This document shows positions 1 to 5,887 of a DNA stretch of 21,764 nucleotides, in pieces; the first letter of the stretch is position 1; each line of letters begins with the position of its first letter. Position numbers and translations under genes: made by a program. Source of the DNA: a virus; the IMG/VR virus record IMGVR_UViG_3300036835_000068, positions 1-21,764 of that record; one strand, given 5' to 3'. The notes under the pieces were generated by a model, which had not been told where the DNA came from, ran no database searches, and saw only the letters and a program-made list of their open reading frames with translations.

Positions 1-47
1 CAAAACTACAGAATTATGCAGATTGATGTGAGAAAGCCGTCAAGCCA

Positions 48-620
48 TCACTTGGGCTGGTCACGGAGCCAGCGGAGCCGGTAGAGAACCTCCCGGGCGT
101 CGCTGAGGGCGTTGTGCTCGCGACGTCCCGGCAGTTCCGGCAGTTCCGGGTTGCCGCACTCCTCGGCGAACTGCTTGAGCTCGTGCGTCCACATCGGGAT
201 GCCCGGAGGGAGATCAATCATCGCCCCCCAGAGCTGGCACAGCGCCACGTGGTCATAAGCTCCGTACCAGGCCCAAAGCCGTGGCTCCGGGGCAGCGAGG
301 ATGAAGTCGCGGGTCTCGTTGGAGATCACCTGGATGGGCTTGACGCGCGTGTCAGCCGGGTCGAGACCTACCAGGTCGATAGACGGCTTCGGGTAGCTGT
401 TCGGGTGATGTGCGAGATATTTGCCAAGCAATGTGCGGCCGGTGATGGGGAGAGAAGGGACGACATTCCTCAAGAGCCAGTCGTGCTTCTTGACGCGCCC
501 AAAACGGATGTCGTAATTGACGGCGTAATACTCCCGGCCGTCCTCGGCCACCAGGCCGATTGAGATCAGCTCGATCGTCCGGCCGTCCTCAAGGAACTCC
601 AGGTCATAAGCTATATCCAC
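48..620 (-). CDS. RNase AS-like DEDDh 3'-5' exoribonuclease
   Basis: The 190-residue protein resembles the polyadenylate-specific exoribonuclease AS family of actinobacteria (the Rv2179c type), a DEDDh nuclease that trims RNA from the 3' end. Visible motifs are YDLEF (D6, E8), YGAYDHVAL (D123) and the H169-x4-D174 pair in EHNALSDA, which together give a complete acidic metal site. The length fits the family. The start is a GTG at 620 with no strong ribosome site, so a different start is possible. It is the last gene seen in the early operon, downstream of the recombination genes. A phage copy could act on host or phage mRNA tails or small RNAs; that role is inference. Other DEDDh nucleases, such as oligoribonuclease-like or DnaQ-like enzymes, are the alternative. 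Confidence 0.8.
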   Translation of the reverse strand: MDIAYDLEFLEDGRTIELISIGLVAEDGREYYAVNYDIRFGRVKKHDWLLRNVVPSLPITGRTLLGKYLAHHPNSYPKPSIDLVGLDPADTRVKPIQVISNETRDFILAAPEPRLWAWYGAYDHVALCQLWGAMIDLPPGIPMWTHELKQFAEECGNPELPELPGRREHNALSDAREVLYRLRWLRDQPK

Positions 621-637
621 CGCAGCGTCCTGTCTGC

Positions 638-841
638 TCAGAAGAGATTGATGAAGAAGGAGTCGGTATCGTGCGGCCAGAGCTCAGCCTGGAGCTCTTC
701 GAAGTACCGCTCCCGGTAGGTAGTGACCACGCGCTCGGGGTAGGCCATCGGCACCCCGAGAACGCGCCGGGCGTCAGCCTCCGCAGCTGGCAGGCGGTTC
801 TTCCTGGCCTGCCAGCGCAGCCACAGCCGCATGACGATCAT
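638..841 (-). CDS. Hypothetical 67-aa protein
   Basis: A 67-residue protein begins MIVMRLWLRWQARKNR. I chose this start because its ATG overlaps the stop of the upstream gene as ATGA (838-841), a standard coupling arrangement. The longer reading in the same frame lies antisense-like over the neighbour and is unlikely. The N-terminus is short, hydrophobic and basic, followed by a charged helical region and an aromatic acidic C-terminus ending FFINLF. No domain is recognised. It lies between the 126-residue protein and the RNase AS-like gene, at the end of the early operon. The function is unknown. Confidence 0.6.
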   Translation of the reverse strand: MIVMRLWLRWQARKNRLPAAEADARRVLGVPMAYPERVVTTYRERYFEELQAELWPHDTDSFFINLF

Positions 842-1218
842 TCCCGCTCCTGCTCGTGATAGTGCGAGGCTTGTGCGCCTGCCCGGTGCAGGCGGCGGTG
901 AAGAGCGCGCCAGATGCGCTCCATCTGCGGGGAGAGGTTTTCCGGCAGCTCGGGCAGGCCGCCAAGGCCGTCCGCATGCCGGATGGTCATGTGCAGCGCG
1001 AAGTTGCCGGTACTCATCTCCTCCGCTGCCGACACGGGCACGTCGCCGTCCAGCCACCTCCGCACGACAGCGAGCAGTTCGGGGTCGGCTTCCGCTGACG
1101 GCCCTTTGATTCGGGCCGCGTGAATCTTCCGCATCGCCGGAATGACGAACGGATCGCGGTAGTCGGCCTCGGCCAGCCGGCCATCGGGCGGCGGCAGCCG
1201 GACAGCAACGATGTGCAC
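838..1218 (-). CDS. Hypothetical 126-aa protein
   Basis: The start is a GTG at 1218, only three bases after the stop of the SSB-like gene, so the two are probably translated together. The protein has 126 residues: a short N-terminal strand (MHIVAVRLPPP), a helical basic and acidic middle (residues about 20-60), and a Pro/Leu/Glu stretch LPELPENL, followed by a basic helix with several His and Arg residues ending YHEQERE. No catalytic motif or membrane segment is visible. Position and codon use agree with its neighbours in the early recombination operon. I do not recognise the family. The alternative frame across this stretch has no supported start. Confidence 0.65.
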   Translation of the reverse strand: MHIVAVRLPPPDGRLAEADYRDPFVIPAMRKIHAARIKGPSAEADPELLAVVRRWLDGDVPVSAAEEMSTGNFALHMTIRHADGLGGLPELPENLSPQMERIWRALHRRLHRAGAQASHYHEQERE

Positions 1219-1221
1219 GGC

Positions 1222-1920
1222 TCAGAACGGGTCTTCGCCGTCCCGGCCACGCCTGGAGGCGCCTGCGCGGGCCGGAGCGCGCCGCCTGCCGTCGTCAGCG
1301 GACCGCCGCGGCGGCGTGCTGCCCCGGCCGTTGCCACGCCCGTTAGCGGCCTCCTGGCGGCGGCGCGGGCGTTCCTCCGGCTCCTCGTCCTCGTCCTCGG
1401 CGAACTCATCCAGCCCACTGCTGGCGCCGGCCGGGTGAGGCAGGTACCTGGCGACGCGGACCTGCCGTTCCTCCTCGTACATCTCGGTCTTGACCTTGAC
1501 GGTGCACATCGCATCGTCGCCGCCGGGCTCCCAGGTGCCGATCGACAGCACCTTGCGGCCGAGCCGCGACTCGTCCTCTTCAAGATCCATGCGGGACTTG
1601 ATGTCGCGCAGGCTCAGCCCGAAGAGCGTCAGGAACGGCTGGTACCGGAACGCGGCACCCGGCGTGAACACGATGTTGTCCCAGATAGGGCAGCCGTCGT
1701 AGGCGCCGAGCTCGCGGTTCCCCGCGGTCTCGGCCTCGAAGACCAGCTTGAACATCGGGTTCCCGTTGCTGCTGCGGGTGTACCACATGTTCTTGATCCG
1801 GCCGGGCAGCTCCATCCGGGACTTCGGCTGCGGCCCGTCGTACTCGATGATGTCGTCGCGCTCGTCGTAATCGACGTCGAGCTCATCGACATCGAAGTCT
1901 GCCCCGAGCTTGGTCCTCAT
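1222..1920 (-). CDS. Probable phage single-stranded DNA-binding protein
   Basis: The 232-residue protein has a structured N-terminal part (about 30-160) that looks OB-like: alternating strands around MELPGRIKNMWYT, GNPMFKLVFEAE, FLTLFGLSLRDIKSR and MCTVKVKTEMYEE. A disordered Arg/Gly/Ala/Pro-rich linker (170-227) follows. It ends DGEDPF, which matches the acidic tip plus terminal Pro-Phe that bacterial SSB proteins use to recruit partner enzymes. The start has a strong ribosome site (GAGGAGAAA) ahead of the ATG. It lies directly after the RecT gene, a common place for a phage SSB. It is not an obvious member of the canonical SSB family, so the identification rests on tail, architecture and neighbourhood. 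A general dsDNA-binding protein is the alternative. Confidence 0.6.
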   Translation of the reverse strand: MRTKLGADFDVDELDVDYDERDDIIEYDGPQPKSRMELPGRIKNMWYTRSSNGNPMFKLVFEAETAGNRELGAYDGCPIWDNIVFTPGAAFRYQPFLTLFGLSLRDIKSRMDLEEDESRLGRKVLSIGTWEPGGDDAMCTVKVKTEMYEEERQVRVARYLPHPAGASSGLDEFAEDEDEEPEERPRRRQEAANGRGNGRGSTPPRRSADDGRRRAPARAGASRRGRDGEDPF

Positions 1921-1954
1921 GGTTGTTTCTCCTCTGCTGGCTGGTTCTCTGCCT

Positions 1955-1972
1955 GGTAACTAGCCGGTAACT
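1955..1972. repeat. Tandem GGTAACT repeat, possible operator
   Basis: Two copies of GGTAACT (1955-1961 and 1966-1972) sit 11 bp apart in the 54-bp gap between the RecT and SSB-like genes. On the minus strand this reads AGTTACC-N4-AGTTACC, which resembles the AGTTAGC-N3-AGTTAGC elements of the control region but has one changed base and one extra spacer base. It could be a weak site for the same regulator. Chance similarity is not excluded. Confidence 0.35.
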
Positions 1973-1974
1973 AG

Positions 1975-3081
1975 TTAGTCCTCGCCGCCGTCCTCACGGT
2001 CGCGCACGGCGCTGGCCACGAGCCGCTTGAGGGCGGCCTGCGGGTTGTCCTTGCGCTGGGCGACGGCGAAGATGTCGATGATCGTTTCCGCCTCGCCGTC
2101 AGTCAGGTCGCTGTAGCTGGCGATCTCGCGGCCGGTGATCTGGCTGGCCGCGCGGTGGCGCTGCTCGTCGTCCAGCCGGAGGGCCTTCGCCTGCGCCTGA
2201 AGCCGGGTGAGCTGGCCGGCCTCGATCATGGGCTCGGCGTCTGCCACCTCACCGCCGTCACCCTGCTCTGGCTCTTCCGGCCAGTCCTCTTCTTCCGGGT
2301 CATCCCAGAACTCGTCCTGGAGCTCGGGGTCGTCATCGCTGGCCTGTTCCGGCTGTTCCGCCTGTTCCGGCTCATCGGTATCGGGCTCCGGTGCGGCGGC
2401 CCGTGTGCGGCGGCGGCGCCTGACCGGGCCGGTCTCGCTTCCGGTCCCGGCCGGGGCAGTCAGGTCTGAGCCGGTCTCAGCCAGCTCCTCGCCGATCAGC
2501 TCGGCGGTCGGCAGGCCGTTGGTGGCGTCGGTGAAGATCGCGTCGCACATATCGCTGGAGCAGCGGGCCAGGAGCATCCGCTTCGGCCGGGTGACCCAGT
2601 TGCTCCGCGCCCGGACCAGGCCAGCTGTCCGGGCGTCGGCGATCGTGTACTCGAACTCCGTCCAGGTCTTCTGCCCGCGGCGCCGGCCGCGCATCTTGCA
2701 GGTGGTCTTGGTGAGCGCAAGGATCTCGTACTCATGCCCGCGCTCCAGTACCCGCGCCCGCTTGTACTCCGCAGACATCGAAGGTGTGCCATCGACCATC
2801 TGGACGTGCTTGAGGCTGGCCATCGGGCCGATCCCGAGCTCGCGGCCGGTCAGGAAGCATGCGGTGATCGCCGCGGGCTTGCCCCGGAGGGCCTGCGGGA
2901 CGAAATCGGTATCGGCGATGGCGTTGGCGAGCTGATCGACCTGCGCGAGCGTGACGACCCAGCCGTCCACGACATCGCGCATCGGCTCGTAGCTGATGAA
3001 CTGCGGAACCTGCTGCGGCGCCAGCGCATGATTGATGCCGTTGTTCTGGTAGACCTCAAGATCGGTTGATGGAGCAGTCAT
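1975..3081 (-). CDS. recT: RecT-family single-strand annealing protein
   Basis: The protein anneals complementary single strands in phage recombination, working with the exonuclease encoded just upstream. I start it at the ATG at 3081, preceded by GAAGAAGGGG; an in-frame GTG at 3129 would add 16 unconvincing residues. This gives 368 residues. Residues about 40-205 carry the RecT core: ACFLTGRELGIGPMASLKHV, then DGTPSMSAEYKRA, then WVTRPKRMLLARCSSDMCDAIF. Residues 210-285 are a low-complexity Arg then Glu/Asp/Pro/Gln linker. Residues 287-340 form a small helical domain (ASQITGREIASYSDLTDGEAE) of the kind seen at the end of several phage annealing proteins. The core assignment is firm; the role of the C-terminal domain is not known to me. 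Confidence 0.88.
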   Translation of the reverse strand: MTAPSTDLEVYQNNGINHALAPQQVPQFISYEPMRDVVDGWVVTLAQVDQLANAIADTDFVPQALRGKPAAITACFLTGRELGIGPMASLKHVQMVDGTPSMSAEYKRARVLERGHEYEILALTKTTCKMRGRRRGQKTWTEFEYTIADARTAGLVRARSNWVTRPKRMLLARCSSDMCDAIFTDATNGLPTAELIGEELAETGSDLTAPAGTGSETGPVRRRRRTRAAAPEPDTDEPEQAEQPEQASDDDPELQDEFWDDPEEEDWPEEPEQGDGGEVADAEPMIEAGQLTRLQAQAKALRLDDEQRHRAASQITGREIASYSDLTDGEAETIIDIFAVAQRKDNPQAALKRLVASAVRDREDGGED

Positions 3082-3142
3082 TTCCCCTTCTTCCTTGTTC
3101 CTCTGCATCCGTGATTCGTTGACACTCACGTGTCAGTGCGGG

Positions 3143-3922
3143 CTATCCCTCGTCCGCCTCCGCGAAGATCTGCGAGCGGTCGAGATCCATCCAGCGGGCG
3201 ACCTGCTGGAGGTAGCGGCCAACCTTGAGCAGGTAGGCCGGGTCGGCGATGACGACGTGACGCGAGTAGGTGCCGTCCTCGCGCAGGTGAACGCCCCACA
3301 GCTCATCGATCTCGGGCATCGGCACCTCGTTGTCGTCGCCGTCGAGGTAGAAGTCGGCGCCTGCATAGAGGCCGAGCTGGAGCGCGGTCTCAGGCCAGAT
3401 CCCGCTGTTCGAGGTCTTGTAGTCGAGCAGCGTCCGGATGCGCTTTGGCTGGCCACGCTTGGCCAGGGCCTTGGCGATCAGGTCCGTGGTGCCGGCGTAC
3501 TTGTAGCGGCGGCTGAACAGCCGGACCTCGATCAGCTCAGCCTCAACCTCGTAGTCGTCCTGGAAGCTCGCAGCCGCCTGGGCGTAGCCGCGCATCTCTT
3601 CCGGCACGTCTTCGAGCTCGCCGCCAGCGACCAGCTTCTCGGCGTAGCCGTGCACGGTGGTCCCGCGGATCTGGGCGCTCCGCACGGTGGAGTAGGGCGA
3701 CTTGACGATGGCCTTGAAACGCTCGGAAGGCTTCATCGTCACCAGGTCGTCCCAGTTGTCGAGGACGTAGCCCGCGGCCTGCTCGGCGTACCACTTGTTC
3801 AGAGCGGGCCTCGGCAGCATGTCCTTGATGCCGGAGACGCTGATGACCGGCTGGCTGTCGAGTTCATAGGAGTGGCCGCGCCCGCGGTTGATCCGGCGCG
3901 TACGGAGCCTGACGTCGCTCAA
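3143..3922 (-). CDS. RecB/Cas4-like PD-(D/E)XK exonuclease
   Basis: This 259-residue nuclease should produce the single strands used by the RecT protein. Visible motifs in order are RGTTVHG (87-93, the Arg-Gly...His motif), acidic residues E129 and E132, GTTDLI (D147), LLDYKTS (D167 and K169, the D-x-K catalytic pair) and QLGLYA (182-187, the Q-x3-Y motif). This is the full order expected for RecB-like phage exonucleases. Four cysteines typical of many Cas4 proteins are absent, so an iron-sulfur cluster is unlikely. The start codon overlaps the stop of the upstream HTH gene as ATGA at 3919-3922, so the two are translationally coupled. A 61-base gap separates it from the RecT gene. Confidence 0.85.
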   Translation of the reverse strand: MSDVRLRTRRINRGRGHSYELDSQPVISVSGIKDMLPRPALNKWYAEQAAGYVLDNWDDLVTMKPSERFKAIVKSPYSTVRSAQIRGTTVHGYAEKLVAGGELEDVPEEMRGYAQAAASFQDDYEVEAELIEVRLFSRRYKYAGTTDLIAKALAKRGQPKRIRTLLDYKTSNSGIWPETALQLGLYAGADFYLDGDDNEVPMPEIDELWGVHLREDGTYSRHVVIADPAYLLKVGRYLQQVARWMDLDRSQIFAEADEG

Positions 3923-4149
3923 GAGGGAACCTCATCCGGAACGGGGTAGGTGATCGAATCGAGCGGGACTCCGAGCTCGTCGGCGATGCGCCGCACGACG
4001 TCCGGCTCCGGCTGCTTGCGGGCGCCGCTCTCGATCTGCGAAAGGTAGGCCGGGGTGATCGCCACGCGGGCGGCCAGGTCCACCTGCTTGATGCCGAGGG
4101 CTTTGCGAAGGCTTGCAATCGAAGAGCCGTTCGCTTTGCGTTCCGCCAT
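3919..4149 (-). CDS. XRE-family HTH regulator (Cro-like position)
   Basis: A single helix-turn-helix domain fills this 76-residue protein: IASLRKALGIKQVDLAARVA, ITPAYLSQIESGARKQPEPD, VVRRIADELGVPLDSI. I chose the ATG at 4149 over the GTG at 4161 because a predicted -10 box (4158-4163) overlaps the GTG and would place transcription start at or next to the ATG. No ribosome site precedes either codon, which suggests a leaderless mRNA. It is the first gene of the early operon and runs straight into the exonuclease. Its place is like lambda cro, facing another HTH gene. Whether it represses or activates cannot be seen. It has no dimerisation or protease domain. Confidence 0.85.
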   Translation of the reverse strand: MAERKANGSSIASLRKALGIKQVDLAARVAITPAYLSQIESGARKQPEPDVVRRIADELGVPLDSITYPVPDEVPS

Positions 4150-4157
4150 GAACGTGA

Positions 4158-4186
4158 ACACTAGCTAACTACTGCTAACTCTGCAA
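4158..4186 (-). promoter_or_regulatory. Predicted early promoter, minus strand
   Basis: Reading on the minus strand there is TTGCAG (4186-4181), a 17-bp spacer and TAGTGT (4163-4158), followed eight bases later by the ATG at 4149. The spacer is exactly filled by one of the 17-bp operator elements. The -35 box matches the consensus only in TTG; the -10 box fits TAnnnT. Transcription from here would be leaderless. Confidence 0.55.
4164..4180 (-). promoter_or_regulatory. Operator element 1 (AGTTAGC direct repeat)
   Basis: On the minus strand this 17-bp element reads AGTTAGCAGTAGTTAGC, two identical heptamers starting 10 bp apart (one helical turn). It lies between the -35 and -10 boxes of the early promoter, where a bound protein would block RNA polymerase. 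Confidence 0.65.
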
Positions 4187-4238
4187 CCTGGCACACCGTG
4201 AACAGCCAGGACCAGGTAACAAGATCATATATGTCATG

Positions 4239-4255
4239 AGTTAGCGCAGGTTATC
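4239..4255 (+). promoter_or_regulatory. Operator element 2 (AGTTAGC direct repeat)
   Basis: The plus strand reads AGTTAGCGCAGGTTATC, with the same 7+3+7 layout as the other two elements and one degenerate half. It lies just upstream of the predicted plus-strand -35 box, a place suited to activation or cooperative binding. Confidence 0.6.
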
Positions 4256-4261
4256 TGAGGT

Positions 4262-4291
4262 TTGACTTAGCAGCAGTTAGCGGGCGATGAT
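4262..4291 (+). promoter_or_regulatory. Predicted promoter of the plus-strand HTH gene
   Basis: TTGACT (4262-4267) matches five of six -35 consensus bases; GATGAT (4286-4291) is a fair -10 box at an 18-bp spacing. The ATG at 4298 follows six bases later with no ribosome site, so the transcript is probably leaderless like its divergent partner. Confidence 0.55.
4265..4281 (+). promoter_or_regulatory. Operator element 3 (AGTTAGC direct repeat)
   Basis: The plus strand reads ACTTAGCAGCAGTTAGC, matching element 1 at 15 of 17 positions. It overlaps the -35 box and spacer of the plus-strand promoter, so binding here would repress that gene, possibly by autoregulation. Confidence 0.65.
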
Positions 4292-4297
4292 GCGTCG

Positions 4298-4618
4298 ATG
4301 GCTTCCGGTTCCCGCGTCGGGACCATGATCAGGCTGCGCCGCCAGGAACTTGGCATGACCCAGGTGCAGCTTGCCGGGCTAGTCGGCGTCCACGTCTCAT
4401 CGGTGACGCTCTGGGAGAAGGGCAAGCACTTCCCAGATCGCCACCAGGGCAAGCTGGAGACCGTGCTCGGCATCAGTCTCGGCGACGAGCAGGACGGGGA
4501 GGTCTATACAGATCCCGCCGAAGCGGCCATCTGGGCTCTGGACCGCTACAGCCCTGAGGAGCGGCGCAGAATTATCAGCGAGCTCCAGCGCACCCGCGAG
4601 CAGGCCGCTGACCAGTAA
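4298..4618 (+). CDS. XRE-family HTH regulator (repressor-like position)
   Basis: The 106-residue protein has an N-terminal helix-turn-helix (about 10-62): MIRLRRQELGMTQVQLAGLV, then HVSSVTLWEKG as the recognition helix region. A helical C-terminal extension follows (AAIWALDRYSPEERRRIISE) of a kind common in actinobacterial HTH proteins and probably used for dimerisation. It is the first gene of a two-gene plus-strand unit facing the early operon, the position of a lambda-type lysogeny repressor. There is no S24 peptidase domain, so RecA-driven self-cleavage is not expected. An internal ATG at 4325 is a possible alternative start, but 4298 agrees with the predicted leaderless promoter. The repressor role is inferred from position only. 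Confidence 0.85.
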   Translation: MASGSRVGTMIRLRRQELGMTQVQLAGLVGVHVSSVTLWEKGKHFPDRHQGKLETVLGISLGDEQDGEVYTDPAEAAIWALDRYSPEERRRIISELQRTREQAADQ

Positions 4619-4649
4619 TTCACAGGGTTACCCACAGGGAGGGCTTGGA

Positions 4650-5342
4650 GTGGGCCAGCACGCCTCAAGGCAGTCACTATCTGCACGGGTCAGGGAACTA
4701 GAAGCGATCGTTGAAGATCTGCGTGAGCACGTCCGGCAGGCAACGGAAGCCGACCGGATCATCCGCCGGGCTCAGCTCGGCATCCAGCCGCCCAGCCCGC
4801 CGCAGCACCCGGCGCACCGCCGTGACCGGCACGGCCTGCGTCTCATCTCCGGCGGCCTGGCCGCATTCGCTGCGTGGCTGGTGGCCTCACGCTCTCGCAG
4901 GCTGATCACGATGGCGGCGGCCACGATGCTGGCCGTCCCCGCCGCAGCCTCCCCCTCGATCATCACGGCGCACCCCGCGGGTGTGCCGCCAGCGGCAGCG
5001 GGAGTGGTCCATCACAAGCACCATGCCCACCAGCAGGTCCCCCTCGCGGAGAAGCCTCAGCCCCGTAAACGCCGGAAGAAGACAGCCAGCACAGGCACGA
5101 TCACGGGCGATGACAGCCCGCAGCCGTCAGAATCGCCGGTTCCCGATCCGCAGGCAGGCAGCCCCGTCCCTCTGCCGGTCGATCCGCCTGTCCCGCTGCC
5201 CACCGGGCCACTGCCCACCGTCAGCCCGTCGCCTCCCATCGACGCCGGGAGCCCGGGTCCGCTCCCTCCTGGTGGAGGAGGCGTCCCCGGGCTCCCGGGT
5301 GGTGCTGTCGTCAGCGCGGGCAGCCTGACGCTGGCGGCCTAG
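4650..5342 (+). CDS. Coiled-coil, membrane, proline-rich protein
   Basis: The GTG start at 4650 follows an AGGGAGGG ribosome site, 31 bases after the HTH gene, so the two form one operon. The 230-residue protein has a predicted coiled coil (about 10-42), a hydrophobic segment (63-80), a basic turn SRSRR, a second hydrophobic segment (84-106), a His-rich patch (HHKHHAH, 121-127), a basic stretch (PRKRRKK) and then a long Pro/Ser/Val/Gly tail, ending in a short hydrophobic stretch. This suggests an inner-membrane protein with a long extended domain. I recognise no family. Expressed with the putative repressor, it is a candidate lysogenic-conversion or superinfection-exclusion protein; this is a guess from context. 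Its TAG stop overlaps the stop of the convergent gene in a shared CTAG. Confidence 0.65.
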   Translation: MGQHASRQSLSARVRELEAIVEDLREHVRQATEADRIIRRAQLGIQPPSPPQHPAHRRDRHGLRLISGGLAAFAAWLVASRSRRLITMAAATMLAVPAAASPSIITAHPAGVPPAAAGVVHHKHHAHQQVPLAEKPQPRKRRKKTASTGTITGDDSPQPSESPVPDPQAGSPVPLPVDPPVPLPTGPLPTVSPSPPIDAGSPGPLPPGGGGVPGLPGGAVVSAGSLTLAA

Positions 5343-5839
5343 TACGGAACAGGACGGCGCCGCGGAGCTGGGCCTGCCAGGGCACTGGCCCGCGGCGCTT
5401 CCTCGCCGTCCCCGGCGGTCTCGCCGTCCTCGTCCCCGTCCAGGTCGTCCAGATCTGGCTCGGGAGCGGCAGCCTTCGGCGTACGCCGCCTCGTGGTGGC
5501 CGCACGGCGCCGGCGCGGCGCCGGTGCTTCCTCTTCCGGCTCTTCCGGCTCTTCGGCCTCCTCCGGCTCTGCCTGGCGGGACCGGCCGGCCGGGCGCCCG
5601 CGCTGGCGCCGCTGAAGGGCCAGCTCGCGCTCGTGACGCCGCTGCTCCAGCATCTCCTGCCGCTCGGGCGACGCCTGCCACTCGCTGTGCAGCGCCTTGG
5701 CCAGCGCGACCGACTGGAGATCGACCTCGTAGCCGGTCATCTCCTCAATCCAGCTGGCGAAGTGCCGCTGGACGGCGGTCGGCGGCTTGTCCGCGTAGCT
5801 GGCCAGCGGGAAGTTCCTCGTCTTCGCTGCTCGCGCCAT
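5339..5839 (-). CDS. Hypothetical protein with charged low-complexity tail
   Basis: The start at 5839 follows GGAG at a good distance; an upstream in-frame GTG at 5887 is less likely. The 166-residue protein has an ordered N-terminal part (1-70: NFPLASYADKPPTAVQ, HFASWIEEMTGYEVDLQSVA) that reads as a small helical domain. An Arg/Gln-rich helix follows (75-100), then a Glu/Pro/Ala run containing EEPEEPEEE and an Arg-rich plus acidic tail. The alternating acidic and basic tails suggest nucleic-acid or protein contacts. It lies 48 bases after the helicase gene and may work with it. The family is unknown. Confidence 0.7.
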   Translation of the reverse strand: MARAAKTRNFPLASYADKPPTAVQRHFASWIEEMTGYEVDLQSVALAKALHSEWQASPERQEMLEQRRHERELALQRRQRGRPAGRSRQAEPEEAEEPEEPEEEAPAPRRRRAATTRRRTPKAAAPEPDLDDLDGDEDGETAGDGEEAPRASALAGPAPRRRPVPY

Positions 5840-5887
5840 GTTTATGTCTCCGTCCGGGATTGGGTCTCTGCCGTGAGATAGTATCAC

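Noticed and set aside
1-47. End of a further gene at the left edge
   Set aside because: The 47 bases have no frame with a start, stop or coding signal that can be tied to a gene.
3143-3922. Cas4 nuclease of a CRISPR system
   Set aside because: It lacks the expected cysteine cluster, no other cas gene or repeat array is present, and the RecT partner points to phage recombination.
4298-4618. LexA/CI-type self-cleaving repressor
   Set aside because: The protein ends after a short helical extension and has no S24 peptidase domain or Ser-Lys dyad.
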